A stretch of 64,000 nt of DNA. It comes from Brasilonema sennae CENA114. GTDB lineage: Bacteria > Cyanobacteriota > Cyanobacteriia > Cyanobacteriales > Nostocaceae. The stretch is from NCBI RefSeq assembly GCF_006968745.1, contig NZ_CP030118.1, positions 5,081,943-5,145,942 on the forward strand, in the 5' to 3' direction. Each line of letters starts with the position of its first letter. The first letter of the stretch is position 1. The notes beneath the pieces were generated by a model, which did no database searches, was not told the DNA's origin, and saw only the letters and a program-made list of their open reading frames with translations. Shown piece by piece: positions 26,829 through 35,504 of the stretch. The translations under genes were made by a program, and so were the position numbers.

Positions 26829-28151
26829 TCATCTGTTTTCCCACGGGGCGGGTTTGTGTACTAGTTTCCATACAGGGCTAGTAAGAGTTGCATACAGTTT
26901 TTGTGCCGCTTCTAAAATTCCTGCATAGCCAGCATTTGAATGATTTTGTTCCGCCTTTATATCTAATGAAGGAATTTCAGCTTTAACAGAGGTGTGTTGA
27001 TAGCGTTCTCCTGTAATTAACATATCCGCTTTATTTTCGTGAATTATCTGTAGAATTTCCTCTGGAGTATTTTGTTGGAGAATAATGCTATCCTTACCCA
27101 GCAACTTTTGAATTCTTGCTTTATCCTCCTGACTACTTTTAACAGCGCTGATAGGGATAACTTCTATCCCTAATTTTTGAGCTGCCGAGATAATTGACCA
27201 ACTTTTCAGTTCTTGTGTATCAATAACAATACGTTTGCCTTGCACAGAAGTGCGATAAAAAGCAAGTTTCTCTTCTAAAGCACTAGTTTCTAAGGCAATA
27301 AATTTTTCTGTACGTTCTTGTAAGTCGGAGTCTCCCAACTTAGCAGCAATATTCCGTAAGCTTTGATTGATGTTTTCTATACCGTAGAAACACTCTTGAA
27401 TGTATGGAATACCAAAGCGTTCTTCCATCTTTTTTGCCATTTTAAGCAGTGCAATGGATGAGGTGATCACATTCAGCTTGGCACGATGGGCATAACAAAC
27501 TTCCTTGTAGCGAGTATCACCCGTAATTTTGGAGAGGACTCGAATACCTAATTTTTCAAATAGCGGTAGAATGTTCCACATTGCAGCAATGTTGGATTCA
27601 CCGATAAGGTTAATATCATAAGGTGTAGTAAAGTCTGGTTCAGCTGTGCCTATAACGTGTTCCAACAAAGCTTCACCAGCGATGCGCATACCGCGATTTT
27701 TACGACCAACAAATCCGGGACAGTCTACAGGAATAATTGGAGTTCCTGTTTGCACAGCAGCGTCTGTACAGGCTCCATTAAGGTCATCACCGATAAGGGC
27801 AGAAACGCAAGTAGAATAGACAAATACCGCAGCAGGTTTGTAGCGCCTTTGCGTTTCTATAATGGCGTTGTATAACTTTTTTGCTCCACCGAAGATGATA
27901 TCGTTTTCATCCATATCAGTGCTAAAACGAGCTTTATATAGTATGGAATTAGAAGAGAGACTGCTGCGATTTCCCCAACAATTGTTGATGCAGCCGCTTG
28001 GCCCGTGAATTAAATGAGCAGCATCGGTAATTGGTACTAAAGTAAGCATTGCACCATCAAAAGCACAATCTTCTTGACCTTCTCTCAGGACAGATTCTCG
28101 ATTCTGCGTTTTGTGATCTGGGCTTTTATTAAATACGTCTTCACTTTTCAT
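26829..28151 (-). CDS. NifE-like nitrogenase cofactor scaffold protein
   Basis: 440 residues, colinear with NifE, the alpha-like subunit of the NifEN scaffold on which the nitrogenase cofactor is matured. The three cysteines that hold the shared 4Fe-4S cluster are present at C29 (DCAFDGA), C54 (HGPSGC) and C115 (VYSTC), with the same spacing as Azotobacter NifE Cys37/62/124. At the position of NifE Cys250 (NifD Cys275, the cofactor cysteine) this protein has Ser231 (NVITSSIALL). It is shorter than typical NifE by some 30-40 residues, and no nifN follows. It lies 237 bp downstream of nifH, with a terminator between. It may be a vnfE- or nifE-type paralogue with a changed role. Confidence 0.82.
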   Translation of the reverse strand: MKSEDVFNKSPDHKTQNRESVLREGQEDCAFDGAMLTLVPITDAAHLIHGPSGCINNCWGNRSSLSSNSILYKARFSTDMDENDIIFGGAKKLYNAIIETQRRYKPAAVFVYSTCVSALIGDDLNGACTDAAVQTGTPIIPVDCPGFVGRKNRGMRIAGEALLEHVIGTAEPDFTTPYDINLIGESNIAAMWNILPLFEKLGIRVLSKITGDTRYKEVCYAHRAKLNVITSSIALLKMAKKMEERFGIPYIQECFYGIENINQSLRNIAAKLGDSDLQERTEKFIALETSALEEKLAFYRTSVQGKRIVIDTQELKSWSIISAAQKLGIEVIPISAVKSSQEDKARIQKLLGKDSIILQQNTPEEILQIIHENKADMLITGERYQHTSVKAEIPSLDIKAEQNHSNAGYAGILEAAQKLYATLTSPVWKLVHKPAPWENR

Positions 28152-28180
28152 AGAAGTAGAAATTATCTAGAAACATCGGG

Positions 28181-28216
28181 AAAAAAAAGGAATGGAAAAG
28201 AGCGATTTCCCATTCC
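28181..28216 (-). terminator. Rho-independent terminator between nifH and the nifE-like gene
   Basis: On the minus strand a stem of GGAATGGGAAA (28216-28206) with TTTCCATTCC (28198-28189), one bulged G, is followed by eight T. It ends 30 bp before the start codon of the nifE-like gene, so nifH messages should mostly stop here, with some read-through. Confidence 0.7.
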
Positions 28217-28388
28217 CTAAAATGTAACCAACCAATAAAAGGAGAAAACAAAAAACTAAACTAATCGTTTTACCGCGCGAACATTTACAGATTCATGCTG
28301 ACACGGAAAACCTAGAAATCGTAGAACTATACATCAGCCATTCACACTACCTCCACATCTCTATCTTCACCAGTGCTTTGTAGCGCAC

Positions 28389-29357
28389 TTATTTCTTAAC
28401 AACTTCTACGTTGCCTTTTTTCAATGCTTCTAACGCTTCGCCTTCAAGATCTTCTTGCTTTTTCTCGGCATCTTCTTGAGCTTGGGCGACGCCAACCAGT
28501 TTCGCGGCATTTTCTTCACTTTCGAGAATACCGAATTCAATCAACAACTCTTCTAACTCCTCCATTTCAATGGGTGTAGGAATGGCAAGCATTTTATTGT
28601 TGATAACCTTGTCTGCTAATGCACGGTATTCGTTACCTTGATTGCTATCAGGTGCGTACTCGTTCACAGTCATCCGGCGTAACTCAGCGTGTTGCACGAT
28701 GTTGTCACGGGGGACGAAGTGAATCATCTGGGTGCTTAACCGGGATGCTAGTGTGCTAATCAGTTCGTCTTCCCGGTCAGTTTTGCGGCTATTACAAATC
28801 AGACCAGCCAAGCGCACACCACCAGAGTGAGCATACTTGAGAATACCGCGAGCGATGTTGTTAGCAGCGTACATCGCCATCATTTCACCAGAGGTCACAA
28901 TATAGATTTCTTGTGCCTTACCTTCACGGATAGGCATAGCGAAACCACCGCAGACAACGTCACCCAACACGTCGTAGCTAACGAAATCCACGTCTTGGTA
29001 AGCACCGTTTTCTTCTAAGAAGTTGATGGCGGTGATAATACCACGACCAGCGCAACCGACACCAGGTTCGGGACCACCAGATTCTACGCAACGCACACCA
29101 CGGAAGCCGGTGAGCATCACTTCTTCGAGTTCCAAATCTTCTACTGCGCCCCGTTCAGCAGCGAGGTGAAGTACGGTGGTTTGGGCTTTGCTGTGGAGCA
29201 TCAAACGGGTGGAATCAGCTTTCGGGTCGCATCCCACAATCAAAATGCGCTGACCCTTTTCTGCCATAGCGGCGAGGGTGTTTTGAGAGGTGGTGGACTT
29301 ACCGATACCGCCTTTACCGTAGAATGCTATTTGTCTAATTTTTTCGTCAACGGACAT
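28389..29357 (-). CDS. nifH: Nitrogenase iron protein (dinitrogenase reductase) with extended tail
   Basis: Homodimeric 4Fe-4S ATPase that passes electrons to dinitrogenase. The P-loop GKGGIGKST (residues 14-22), cluster cysteines C102 (GVGCAGRG, including the Arg105 that is ADP-ribosylated in some bacteria) and C136 (DVVCGG), and the switch DVLGD are intact. At 322 residues it is about 25 longer than usual NifH; the extra C-terminal part, after about residue 295, is charged (QEDAEKKQEDLEGEAL) and ends in EVVKK. AGGAGA precedes the ATG. There are no nifDK genes next to it. With the Mo-type regulator upstream and the NifE-like gene downstream it may serve an alternative (vanadium) nitrogenase or be a secondary nifH copy. 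Confidence 0.93.
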   Translation of the reverse strand: MSVDEKIRQIAFYGKGGIGKSTTSQNTLAAMAEKGQRILIVGCDPKADSTRLMLHSKAQTTVLHLAAERGAVEDLELEEVMLTGFRGVRCVESGGPEPGVGCAGRGIITAINFLEENGAYQDVDFVSYDVLGDVVCGGFAMPIREGKAQEIYIVTSGEMMAMYAANNIARGILKYAHSGGVRLAGLICNSRKTDREDELISTLASRLSTQMIHFVPRDNIVQHAELRRMTVNEYAPDSNQGNEYRALADKVINNKMLAIPTPIEMEELEELLIEFGILESEENAAKLVGVAQAQEDAEKKQEDLEGEALEALKKGNVEVVKK

Positions 29358-29782
29358 GATGAGTTTTCTCCTGCAATTGATAAATTGATCAGTGGGTCTG
29401 GTAGTTTATCAGGCGTTCACTAATGGAAGTGACAGCTCTGTTTGTGACCGGATGTAGAACGTCGCGCCTTGGTGTAGTACTTCTGCCAACAGGAGGCCAT
29501 TGGCAGACAACAGCGCCTACGGGGGGCGATCGCTCTACCGCATACATACGAGGAAGAAATCTCATGTGAGTTTTTAGTTAGTGATTATTTGTCCTAGCCT
29601 ACAAGAAGTTACTTGAAGGGCATTTTTTCAAAAATTAAGCATTTTGTTGAGGTTTTTCCCTCATCTACAAAAAAGCGCTCTTTAAAGTCAGAATTCTTAT
29701 TTATTTTTTTACTTATGATCAGGCAAGGTATGTACCATTCCAATGGCGTTTCGCCACCCTGAGGAGATTTCCCTGTTCCCTT
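29358..29782. other. Upstream region of nifH
   Basis: 425-bp gap between the regulator gene and nifH, both on the minus strand. It should hold the nifH promoter. I could not find a clear GTA-N8-TAC NtcA site. A small stem TGCCAA/TTGGCA lies at about 29486-29508 and a HIP1 octamer near 29528. The binding site of the upstream regulator may be here. Confidence 0.4.
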
Positions 29783-30913
29783 TTAAATTGTTGCCACTAA
29801 ATCCCCAGTTTTGCTGGTATCACAACCGCCGATAATTTGTAGTTGTGAATGTACAAACCGACGCTCTAAGGTATTGAGTAACTGCTGTACTGGTGCTTCT
29901 TGCAAGTATTCCTTGAGAATCACTAAGTCGTAGCGTGAGGAATGCCAAGGGATAAATTCCAATCCAAAAGCTGCAGCTACAGACGCTGTAGAAATTCCTG
30001 CATCCGCAAGTCCTGAGACGACAGCATCGGCAACACTATGATGGCTTCTGGCGATACTGTCAAATCCTTTAACAGAATCACATGACAGTTGCTCCTCTTG
30101 CAGTTTACGTTCCAAAAGCAACCGAGTGCCAGCTCCTTTTTCGCGGTTAATAATCTTTGCTTTTGCTTCTACTAAGTCAGTCACTGTTGTGATTTGCATC
30201 GGATTGCCAGACTGTACTAATAATCCCTCTTCCCAAATTCCAAGGGTGATTAAAACAGCTTGTTTTCCTGCTAAGACTTCACGAACAAAGGGAATATTAT
30301 GCTCCCCTGTTTGGGAGTCATACAGGTGCATCCCAGCAATATGAGTCTCACCTCGGCACAAACTCTCTAACGCAGCCATGCTGTTAGCGAATTTATACTG
30401 GACTCGCAGTTGAGGATACCAGCGTTCAGCTGCTCTTGCCCATAGCGAAAGCACAGGCGCACAACCAGCAATCACAACTGTATTTTCAAATCTGTCTATA
30501 TCGTCAAGAAGTCTGACTAGGCAGGTATTTGTATCTATCTGACTATCGATTTGGGCATCAGCCCAAATCATCTCCATGCGAAAAGCATCATTCCCAACCA
30601 GGGGATATGCAATCCATTGCCCCCCAATCCGCGCCAAACTCACTCGCTGTTGTTGACTGTAAGGGATAGATTTTGCCAGAACTGCTTGGACTTGAGGCAA
30701 ATCCTGTTCTAGCCAGAATAAATCCTCGACTTTGCAACCAAGCGCGTTGGCTAAACGCAGCGTCATGACGACTGAAGGAGCACATTGTCCTGACTCTACA
30801 CCACTAATTGCTTGACGAGTAACACCTGCTAAGGTGGCCAATTCTTGCTGACTCATGCCTAAGCGGGTTCTAATGGACTTCAGGTTGTTACGAAGATCAT
30901 TATCCGTCTTCAT
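29783..30913 (-). CDS. XRE-type HTH regulator with periplasmic-binding-protein-like domain
   Basis: 376 residues. The N-terminal helix-turn-helix (about 10-65) reads IRTRLGMSQQELATLAGVTRQAISGVESG. The rest is a two-lobed substrate-binding domain of the molybdate/tungstate-binding type (COG1910-like), with FANSMAALESLCRGETHIAGMHL and INREKGAGTRLLLE. Such proteins bind an oxyanion in the cytoplasm and switch DNA binding. In Anabaena variabilis, repressors called VnfR shut off vanadium-nitrogenase genes when molybdate is present; the position here, directly before nifH and near modA, suggests a similar molybdate-responsive control. The ligand is an inference. Confidence 0.8.
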   Translation of the reverse strand: MKTDNDLRNNLKSIRTRLGMSQQELATLAGVTRQAISGVESGQCAPSVVMTLRLANALGCKVEDLFWLEQDLPQVQAVLAKSIPYSQQQRVSLARIGGQWIAYPLVGNDAFRMEMIWADAQIDSQIDTNTCLVRLLDDIDRFENTVVIAGCAPVLSLWARAAERWYPQLRVQYKFANSMAALESLCRGETHIAGMHLYDSQTGEHNIPFVREVLAGKQAVLITLGIWEEGLLVQSGNPMQITTVTDLVEAKAKIINREKGAGTRLLLERKLQEEQLSCDSVKGFDSIARSHHSVADAVVSGLADAGISTASVAAAFGLEFIPWHSSRYDLVILKEYLQEAPVQQLLNTLERRFVHSQLQIIGGCDTSKTGDLVATI

Positions 30914-31528
30914 TTGGCTCTATCTCTTGGTTACAAAAAGCGTAGGGAGTTGATGCGGATTTACCAGAGTAATAGACCAAAATTGAGATAATCTTAATTT
31001 ACCCTTAAGATTATTGCAATGAGCGCTTTTTTGATTCCTAAAAATAAGCTTAGCATGGATATCGCTAATTTATTTGCCTGTCGAAATTTTTTTTGCTCAC
31101 TCCTGATTCAGTTGATTACATGTAGCATAATTTTTTACTTTTTCTTGATTCATCAAAGAGTTATAATATTCCTAACTGCAACAGTTCAAGTATTCTGTAA
31201 TAGTATTCTTTTTTATTTTTTAGTATCAATAAACTAAAAAATAAATTGCGTAGAGCGCACCACCCTTATGGGGAATTGGGCAAGGCGACGGGCCTAAACT
31301 TCTTCAACACGGTTCGGTTAAGATCAGAACGCCTGCGGCGACAGAGTTAAAAAGCAGGGCTGTTTCATTCCCTCAAAGGCTCATAATGTCAAGGGTTTGT
31401 GAAGCGCGATTGCTCTGTATTTTATTTTCTGGAAGTTCCTTATTAAATGGCGACTTCCACTTTAAAATCAAACTCAACTCTAACTTCACCCATGAGAAAA
31501 TGAGTTGAGGGTTGAAGTAGGAAAATCA
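30914..31528. other. Divergent intergenic region
   Basis: AT-rich from 30940 to 31250, then a less AT-rich stretch. A 72-codon plus-strand frame at 31019-31237 is dominated by Ile, Phe and Leu codons and is probably chance. No RNA gene or repeat family was recognised. Confidence 0.4.
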
Positions 31529-32191
31529 ATGAGTCCATTTGACTTAGTTATCTTTGATTGTGATGGTGTACTTGTAGATAGTGAACAAATTACTAACTCG
31601 GTTTTTGCGGCAATGCTTAGTGAAATCGGGTTACCGGTCACCTTGGAATATATATCTAACACATTCGTCGGTCAACCTATGACAGCATGTGTAGAAATTA
31701 TTCAAGAGTCTCTTGGAAAACCTATTCCAGATAATTTTGTCACCGAATTTAGGCAACGCAACAAAAAGAGTTTATCAGAAAATTTAAAGCCAATTAAGGG
31801 CATACATGATGTTTTATCTCAAATTAAAACTTCTTATTGTGTAGCTTCAAATAGCACACATGAGATGATTCAAACAAAGCTAGGTGTCACAGAGTTAATG
31901 CCATATTTTGAGGGAAAAATATTTAGTGTTATAGATGTCGCACGCGGTAAACCACATCCAGATCTATTCTTATATGCAGCCGAGAAAATGAAAGTTCATC
32001 CACAGCGATGTGTGGTAGTTGAAGATACTCCAATCGGTGTGCAAGCCGGATTTAGCGCTGGGATGAAAGTTTTTGGTTATGCAGAATACAGTAATCCACA
32101 AAAATTGCAAGCAGCAGGCGCATCAGTTGTTTTTAGTTCTATGAGATTACTGCCAAATTTACTTGAGCAATTTGATACTCCGTTAACCTAA
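31529..32191 (+). CDS. HAD-superfamily phosphatase / phosphoglucomutase-like hydrolase
   Basis: A 220-residue cytoplasmic HAD hydrolase from the ATG at 31529. Motif I is FDCDGVLVDSE (nucleophile Asp and the following acid), motif II is the Ser in VASNSTHE, the Lys lies in ARGKPHPDLF, and motif IV is VVEDTPIGVQAG. The cap between motifs I and II is the helical C1 type of the phosphoglycolate phosphatase / beta-phosphoglucomutase subgroup. The substrate cannot be told. A TTG eight codons upstream is in frame, but GGA before the ATG favours the later start. It converges with modA. Confidence 0.85.
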   Translation: MSPFDLVIFDCDGVLVDSEQITNSVFAAMLSEIGLPVTLEYISNTFVGQPMTACVEIIQESLGKPIPDNFVTEFRQRNKKSLSENLKPIKGIHDVLSQIKTSYCVASNSTHEMIQTKLGVTELMPYFEGKIFSVIDVARGKPHPDLFLYAAEKMKVHPQRCVVVEDTPIGVQAGFSAGMKVFGYAEYSNPQKLQAAGASVVFSSMRLLPNLLEQFDTPLT

Positions 32192-32265
32192 GCATGGGAG
32201 TCACCCCCCATGCTCGGCTTCAGAACCGGACATAAAAGTTTGCCGTCCGCTCTGGCTCACTTCTG
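32191..32265 (-). mobile_element. Possible remnant of a group II intron
   Basis: Read on the minus strand the stretch contains GAGCCAGAGCGGACGGC, GTCCGGTTCTGAAGC and a hairpin AGCATGGG/CCCATGCT. From memory this order (GAGCC ... GTCCGGTTCTGAAG, then a G-rich hairpin with GGTGACTCCC) is common in cyanobacterial group II introns. No reverse transcriptase is present, so at most a fragment remains, just after the HAD gene. Confidence 0.4.
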
Positions 32266-32321
32266 ACTCAAAAAGTGCTGAATTCTTACGTTTTTAAAAC
32301 CAAATAACTAAACTCCAAGGT

Positions 32322-33143
32322 TTAACGGCTCATTGCTGGTACTTTTGATGCTTGCACAATAAACCCATATTTCTTGAGTACAGTCTGAGATGGCTCGGTG
32401 GTTAAAAACTGGACGAATTCCTTGGCAGCATCAACATTCTTACTGCTTTTAAGCACTGCCATTGGATAAACAATCGGGGAGTGGGACTTGTCATCAGCGA
32501 CAACTGCCACTTTTACCTTATTAGAGATTTTGGCATCCGTTGCATAAACAAGACCAGCATCAGCATTACCACTTTCCACAGATGCCAGCACTTGACGCAC
32601 GTTGTTGGCGTAAACAAGTTTGGGCTTGACTTGCTGCAAAAGGTTCAATTTCTCAAGAACTTGCTCACCGTATTGACCTGCAGGAACGCTTCTGGGTTCG
32701 CCGATCGCAATTTTCTTGACTTTGGCGTCTGTGAGGGCGTTAAAGCTGGTGACACCTGTAGAATTACTAGGCACAACCAAGACCAGACTGTTGTTTGCCA
32801 AGTTAGTACGGGTTCCTTGAACCAATAACCCCTTTTGTTCCAAGGCATCCATTTGCTTTTTCCCAGCTGAGATAAAGACATCTGCGGGTGCACCTTGCTC
32901 TATCTGTTGCTGTAAAGCACCGGAAGCACCAAAGTTGTAACTTAAGTTGACATTTGGTTTACTTTGTTGGTACGAAGTCTTGATTTCCTCCATCCCATCT
33001 TTAAGACTGGCGGCTGCAGATACGAGGAGGTTAACCTTGGATTGTGCGATTACAGTAGATGGATCAAACAATCGCAAACCAACTACCAACAACAAGCTAG
33101 CAACTACTATGCTGATGAAGGGAAAAAATTGTCTTCTTTTCAT
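32322..33143 (-). CDS. modA: Molybdate ABC transporter substrate-binding protein
   Basis: Periplasmic protein that captures molybdate (or tungstate) for an ABC importer. From the ATG at 33143 it has 273 residues: KRRQ, a hydrophobic core, and cleavage near VIAQSK (about residue 32), then the ModA fold with LLVSAAASLKDGMEEI, NFGASGALQQQIEQGAPADVFISAG, VPAGQYGEQVLE and VESGNADAGLVYATDA, whose Ser, Ser, Ala/Val and Tyr positions hold the oxyanion. In-frame codons back to 33224 are unlikely to be translated. The permease and ATPase genes (modBC) are not next to it. Its place beside the Mo-type regulator and nifH/nifE-like genes fits a shared metal response. Confidence 0.92.
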   Translation of the reverse strand: MKRRQFFPFISIVVASLLLVVGLRLFDPSTVIAQSKVNLLVSAAASLKDGMEEIKTSYQQSKPNVNLSYNFGASGALQQQIEQGAPADVFISAGKKQMDALEQKGLLVQGTRTNLANNSLVLVVPSNSTGVTSFNALTDAKVKKIAIGEPRSVPAGQYGEQVLEKLNLLQQVKPKLVYANNVRQVLASVESGNADAGLVYATDAKISNKVKVAVVADDKSHSPIVYPMAVLKSSKNVDAAKEFVQFLTTEPSQTVLKKYGFIVQASKVPAMSR

Positions 33144-33272
33144 AACAGGGCTGGACTTACAGAGATCTTCTTTTAAATTGCGGTTGGTAGGATCGTACCA
33201 GGATAACCCGATAATTACCAACAATATTAGTAATGTAATACCAACAAAAACTTGAAAATTGGATCAACGATG

Positions 33273-33305
33273 ATGCTCCCAATGGATCTAATCCAAAGGG
33301 AGCAT
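33273..33305. promoter_or_regulatory. Inverted repeat upstream of modA
   Basis: ATGCTCCC (33273-33280) and GGGAGCAT (33298-33305) are exact complements, 130 bp before the modA start; the spacer holds a GGATCTAATCC near-palindrome. A possible operator. Confidence 0.45.
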
Positions 33306-33349
33306 GGCGCGTAAGGTAGAGTTATGAGGGCGTAACACCGTCAGCCTCT

Positions 33350-33463
33350 CATATCATGTCCGCTTAATGACTTATCACTAACCCTCTCCTTAATAAGGAG
33401 AGGGTGCCGGAGGCGGGTGAGGTTCTTCGTTTTTTTATAAGTGTTTATCCGGATCTGATCTCA
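33350..33463. repeat. Diverged MITE-like element of the TATCATGTCCG family, with hairpin
   Basis: The left end TATCATGTCCG and a CCGGATCTGAT right end resemble the termini of the element at 38290-38415. Inside, CCCTCTCCTTA (33382-33392) and TAAGGAGAGGG (33394-33404) form a near-perfect hairpin that may also end msrB transcription on the minus strand. Confidence 0.45.
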
Positions 33464-33481
33464 TACCCAAACACTCAAATA

Positions 33482-33892
33482 TTACTCTTGCGGGATAAAC
33501 TTTAGAGCAACACCATTAATGCAGTAGCGTTTACGAGTGGGTGCAGGACCATCGTTAAACACATGACCCAGATGCCCACCACAGTTATCGCAATGCACTT
33601 CAACTCTGGTCATAAACAACGACTTATCTACAGATGTGCCAATTGCACTCTCAATTGGGTTAAAAAAGCTAGGCCACCCAGTACCGCTGTCAAATTTAGT
33701 TCCAGATGTAAACAGTGGCTGACCACACCCAGCACACACATAAGTGCCTTCAGCATACTGCTTATTGAGTGGGCTGGTGTGAGGACGTTCTGTAGCATGT
33801 TGACGCAAAACACAAAACTGTTCCTGTGTCAACTCTTCACGCCATTCTTGCTCGGTTTTGTTGATTTGTGAGTTGCTGTTTGAAGTTGTCAT
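33482..33892 (-). CDS. msrB: Peptide-methionine (R)-S-oxide reductase
   Basis: Repairs the R-form of oxidised methionine in proteins. 136 residues, the usual length for MsrB. The structural zinc is held by CAGCG (about residue 53) and CDNCGGHLGHVF (about 100), and the catalytic cysteine lies in RYCINGVALKF near the C-terminus. GTGWPSF is the substrate-site signature. No signal peptide, so it acts in the cytoplasm. It stands alone, with a MITE-like element on its 3' side. Confidence 0.95.
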   Translation of the reverse strand: MTTSNSNSQINKTEQEWREELTQEQFCVLRQHATERPHTSPLNKQYAEGTYVCAGCGQPLFTSGTKFDSGTGWPSFFNPIESAIGTSVDKSLFMTRVEVHCDNCGGHLGHVFNDGPAPTRKRYCINGVALKFIPQE

Positions 33893-34447
33893 AATTGCTA
33901 AAATTTTTGTTGTATCGTGTGATTGGTGTCGTTCAGTTGCTAAGGAACTCTCTCATCAAGTTATTAAATGAAGACATACCCTATTTACTAGAATGAGTTT
34001 TATTCTTAAACTAGCGCTGATAAATGACTTAAAATAGCTTTTGAATGCTGTTATGTTTTCTGAAAATGTTGTAGCCGAGCCATTTCGTCAGTGCCTGATT
34101 TAGGACTTCACTTAACTCTCACCAGCTTGATTGGTAAACAACTTATCTACCTGGTAAAGTTCTCACAATATTTAGTTTGACACAAAACCAAAATAAAATT
34201 TATTGCAGATACCACGAAAAAAGATTCGGTATACACTAATAAGGAGGCTAATCATACCAAGTTGCTGTCAAAGATAGTATTCTGTCCGCAGCGACTGTAG
34301 CAAAGCGGAAGGAAGCAATCTCACCAACTTCAAGCTACTACAACAGAATGCAACGCGCGTATCAACAGTATAACTGACGAGCCTAGACAGGCTAGCATAA
34401 ATATGCTATGGCCTTTCCTATTTGATTTGTGAGAATTGAAAGCCACA
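33893..34447. other. Intergenic region, one degraded repeat
   Basis: Around 34290-34360 there is AAGCGGAAGGAAGCAATCTCA, which resembles part of the interior of the 91-bp elements near the CRISPR array, so a degraded relative may lie here. Otherwise AT-rich with no coding or RNA features seen. Confidence 0.35.
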
Positions 34448-34480
34448 GATCCCCGACAACTTTTAAAGGAGTCGGGGATC
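34448..34480 (-). terminator. Hairpin immediately after the RNA methyltransferase gene
   Basis: GATCCCCGAC (34448-34457) and GTCGGGGATC (34471-34480) form a perfect 10-bp stem that touches the stop codon at 34481. A third copy of GTCGGGGAT (34491-34499) lies inside the last codons. No long T-run. Confidence 0.5.
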
Positions 34481-35452
34481 TTATTGAGAAGTCGGGGATG
34501 TTATTGCTATATTCATCCAAACTGCAGATAAAGCCTCCATATCTACCTTGTTTTTCTCACCCTCGTCAGTATTTTTAAACAAAACTGTAAACGCACCTGC
34601 ACCCAATCTATCTTGAGGAAACATCCGATAACAAGGCACAGAAGTTAAATGCGACTGATAGCTTTGTAAATGACTAATTTCAACTGCCTTAAACTGAGGA
34701 AATCTTTCCAAAAACCATTCACAAACTTCCTCATTCTCCTCTGGAGAGTAAGTGCAAGTCATATAACTAAGATATCCTTGTGGTGCAACAACTTGAGCAG
34801 AGTTTGCTATAATCCTCTTTTGCCGATTAGCACTTTTATTTATAGCAGTTGGATGAAAACATCCAGGTGCTTTTCCCCCTTTAGCAAGTAAAGATTGTCC
34901 AGTACAAGGGGCATCCACTATCACTAAATGACTAGATAATGGTATTCTTTCCGCAAACAAAGTAGAGTCTTTACTAACGACGACAGAGGAGTTAATCTGA
35001 CAACGCTTTAAGTTAGAAATTAACATTCCCAAGCGTTTACCAATGACTTCGTTACTGATTAACAATTCTGGTTGTAAACATTTCCAAGCAAAGATACTTT
35101 TGCCTCCTGGCGCAGCACACATATCAAAAACTAACTTAACAGGACTAGGAATTGTTAACAAAGTAGAAGCGGCGAACACAGAAGAAAAATCTAGACAATA
35201 AAAATATCCTTGTTCATGTAGGGGATGTTGACCTGGTTTTTCTCCAAGTGATAAACGATCTATGAATTGTGGTTGCCAAACTGTTGGTGTTTCTACAGAA
35301 AAGGGAGAATCTTTAGGCTTTTCTTTACACCAAAGGATACAGGGATGAAAAGGTTTAGGATGAATTAATGTTTCAACAAATATCTCTTGTTCATCTAAGT
35401 TGTTAAATAAACGGCGTGAAAGTTTAAGTAATAAATTAGAAGCTTTTTCCAT
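34481..35452 (-). CDS. RsmB/NOP-family RNA (cytosine-C5) methyltransferase
   Basis: SAM-dependent m5C RNA methyltransferase, probably for rRNA or tRNA. From the ATG at 35452 it has 323 residues. Motifs: MCAAPGGKS (SAM loop), a VDAPCTGQS motif IV with Cys, and the catalytic Cys in YMTCTYSPEENEEV (TCS/T type motif VI). It lacks the N-terminal RNA-binding NusB-like domain of RsmB, so it is the short form. The C-terminal end (ITSPTSQ) is encoded by a repeated GTCGGGGAT sequence and may be a recent extension. The target base is unknown. Confidence 0.85.
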   Translation of the reverse strand: MEKASNLLLKLSRRLFNNLDEQEIFVETLIHPKPFHPCILWCKEKPKDSPFSVETPTVWQPQFIDRLSLGEKPGQHPLHEQGYFYCLDFSSVFAASTLLTIPSPVKLVFDMCAAPGGKSIFAWKCLQPELLISNEVIGKRLGMLISNLKRCQINSSVVVSKDSTLFAERIPLSSHLVIVDAPCTGQSLLAKGGKAPGCFHPTAINKSANRQKRIIANSAQVVAPQGYLSYMTCTYSPEENEEVCEWFLERFPQFKAVEISHLQSYQSHLTSVPCYRMFPQDRLGAGAFTVLFKNTDEGEKNKVDMEALSAVWMNIAITSPTSQ

Positions 35453-35504
35453 AACATTTTGTGAAGTGAATAAGTATGTCAATGTAAATATGTTCAACAC
35501 TCAA

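Noticed and set aside
28389..29357. A chlorophyllide or protochlorophyllide reductase (ChlL) identity for the iron protein
   Set aside because: The sequence follows NifH closely, including GPEPGVGCAGRG, and lies beside a NifE-like gene; ChlL differs at these places.
29358..29782. NtcA binding site upstream of nifH
   Set aside because: No GTA-N8-TAC sequence at a sensible position could be found by eye.
31019..31237. 72-codon plus-strand frame with many hydrophobic residues
   Set aside because: It lies in very AT-rich DNA, is made mostly of Phe, Ile and Leu codons and has no ribosome site; chance frame.
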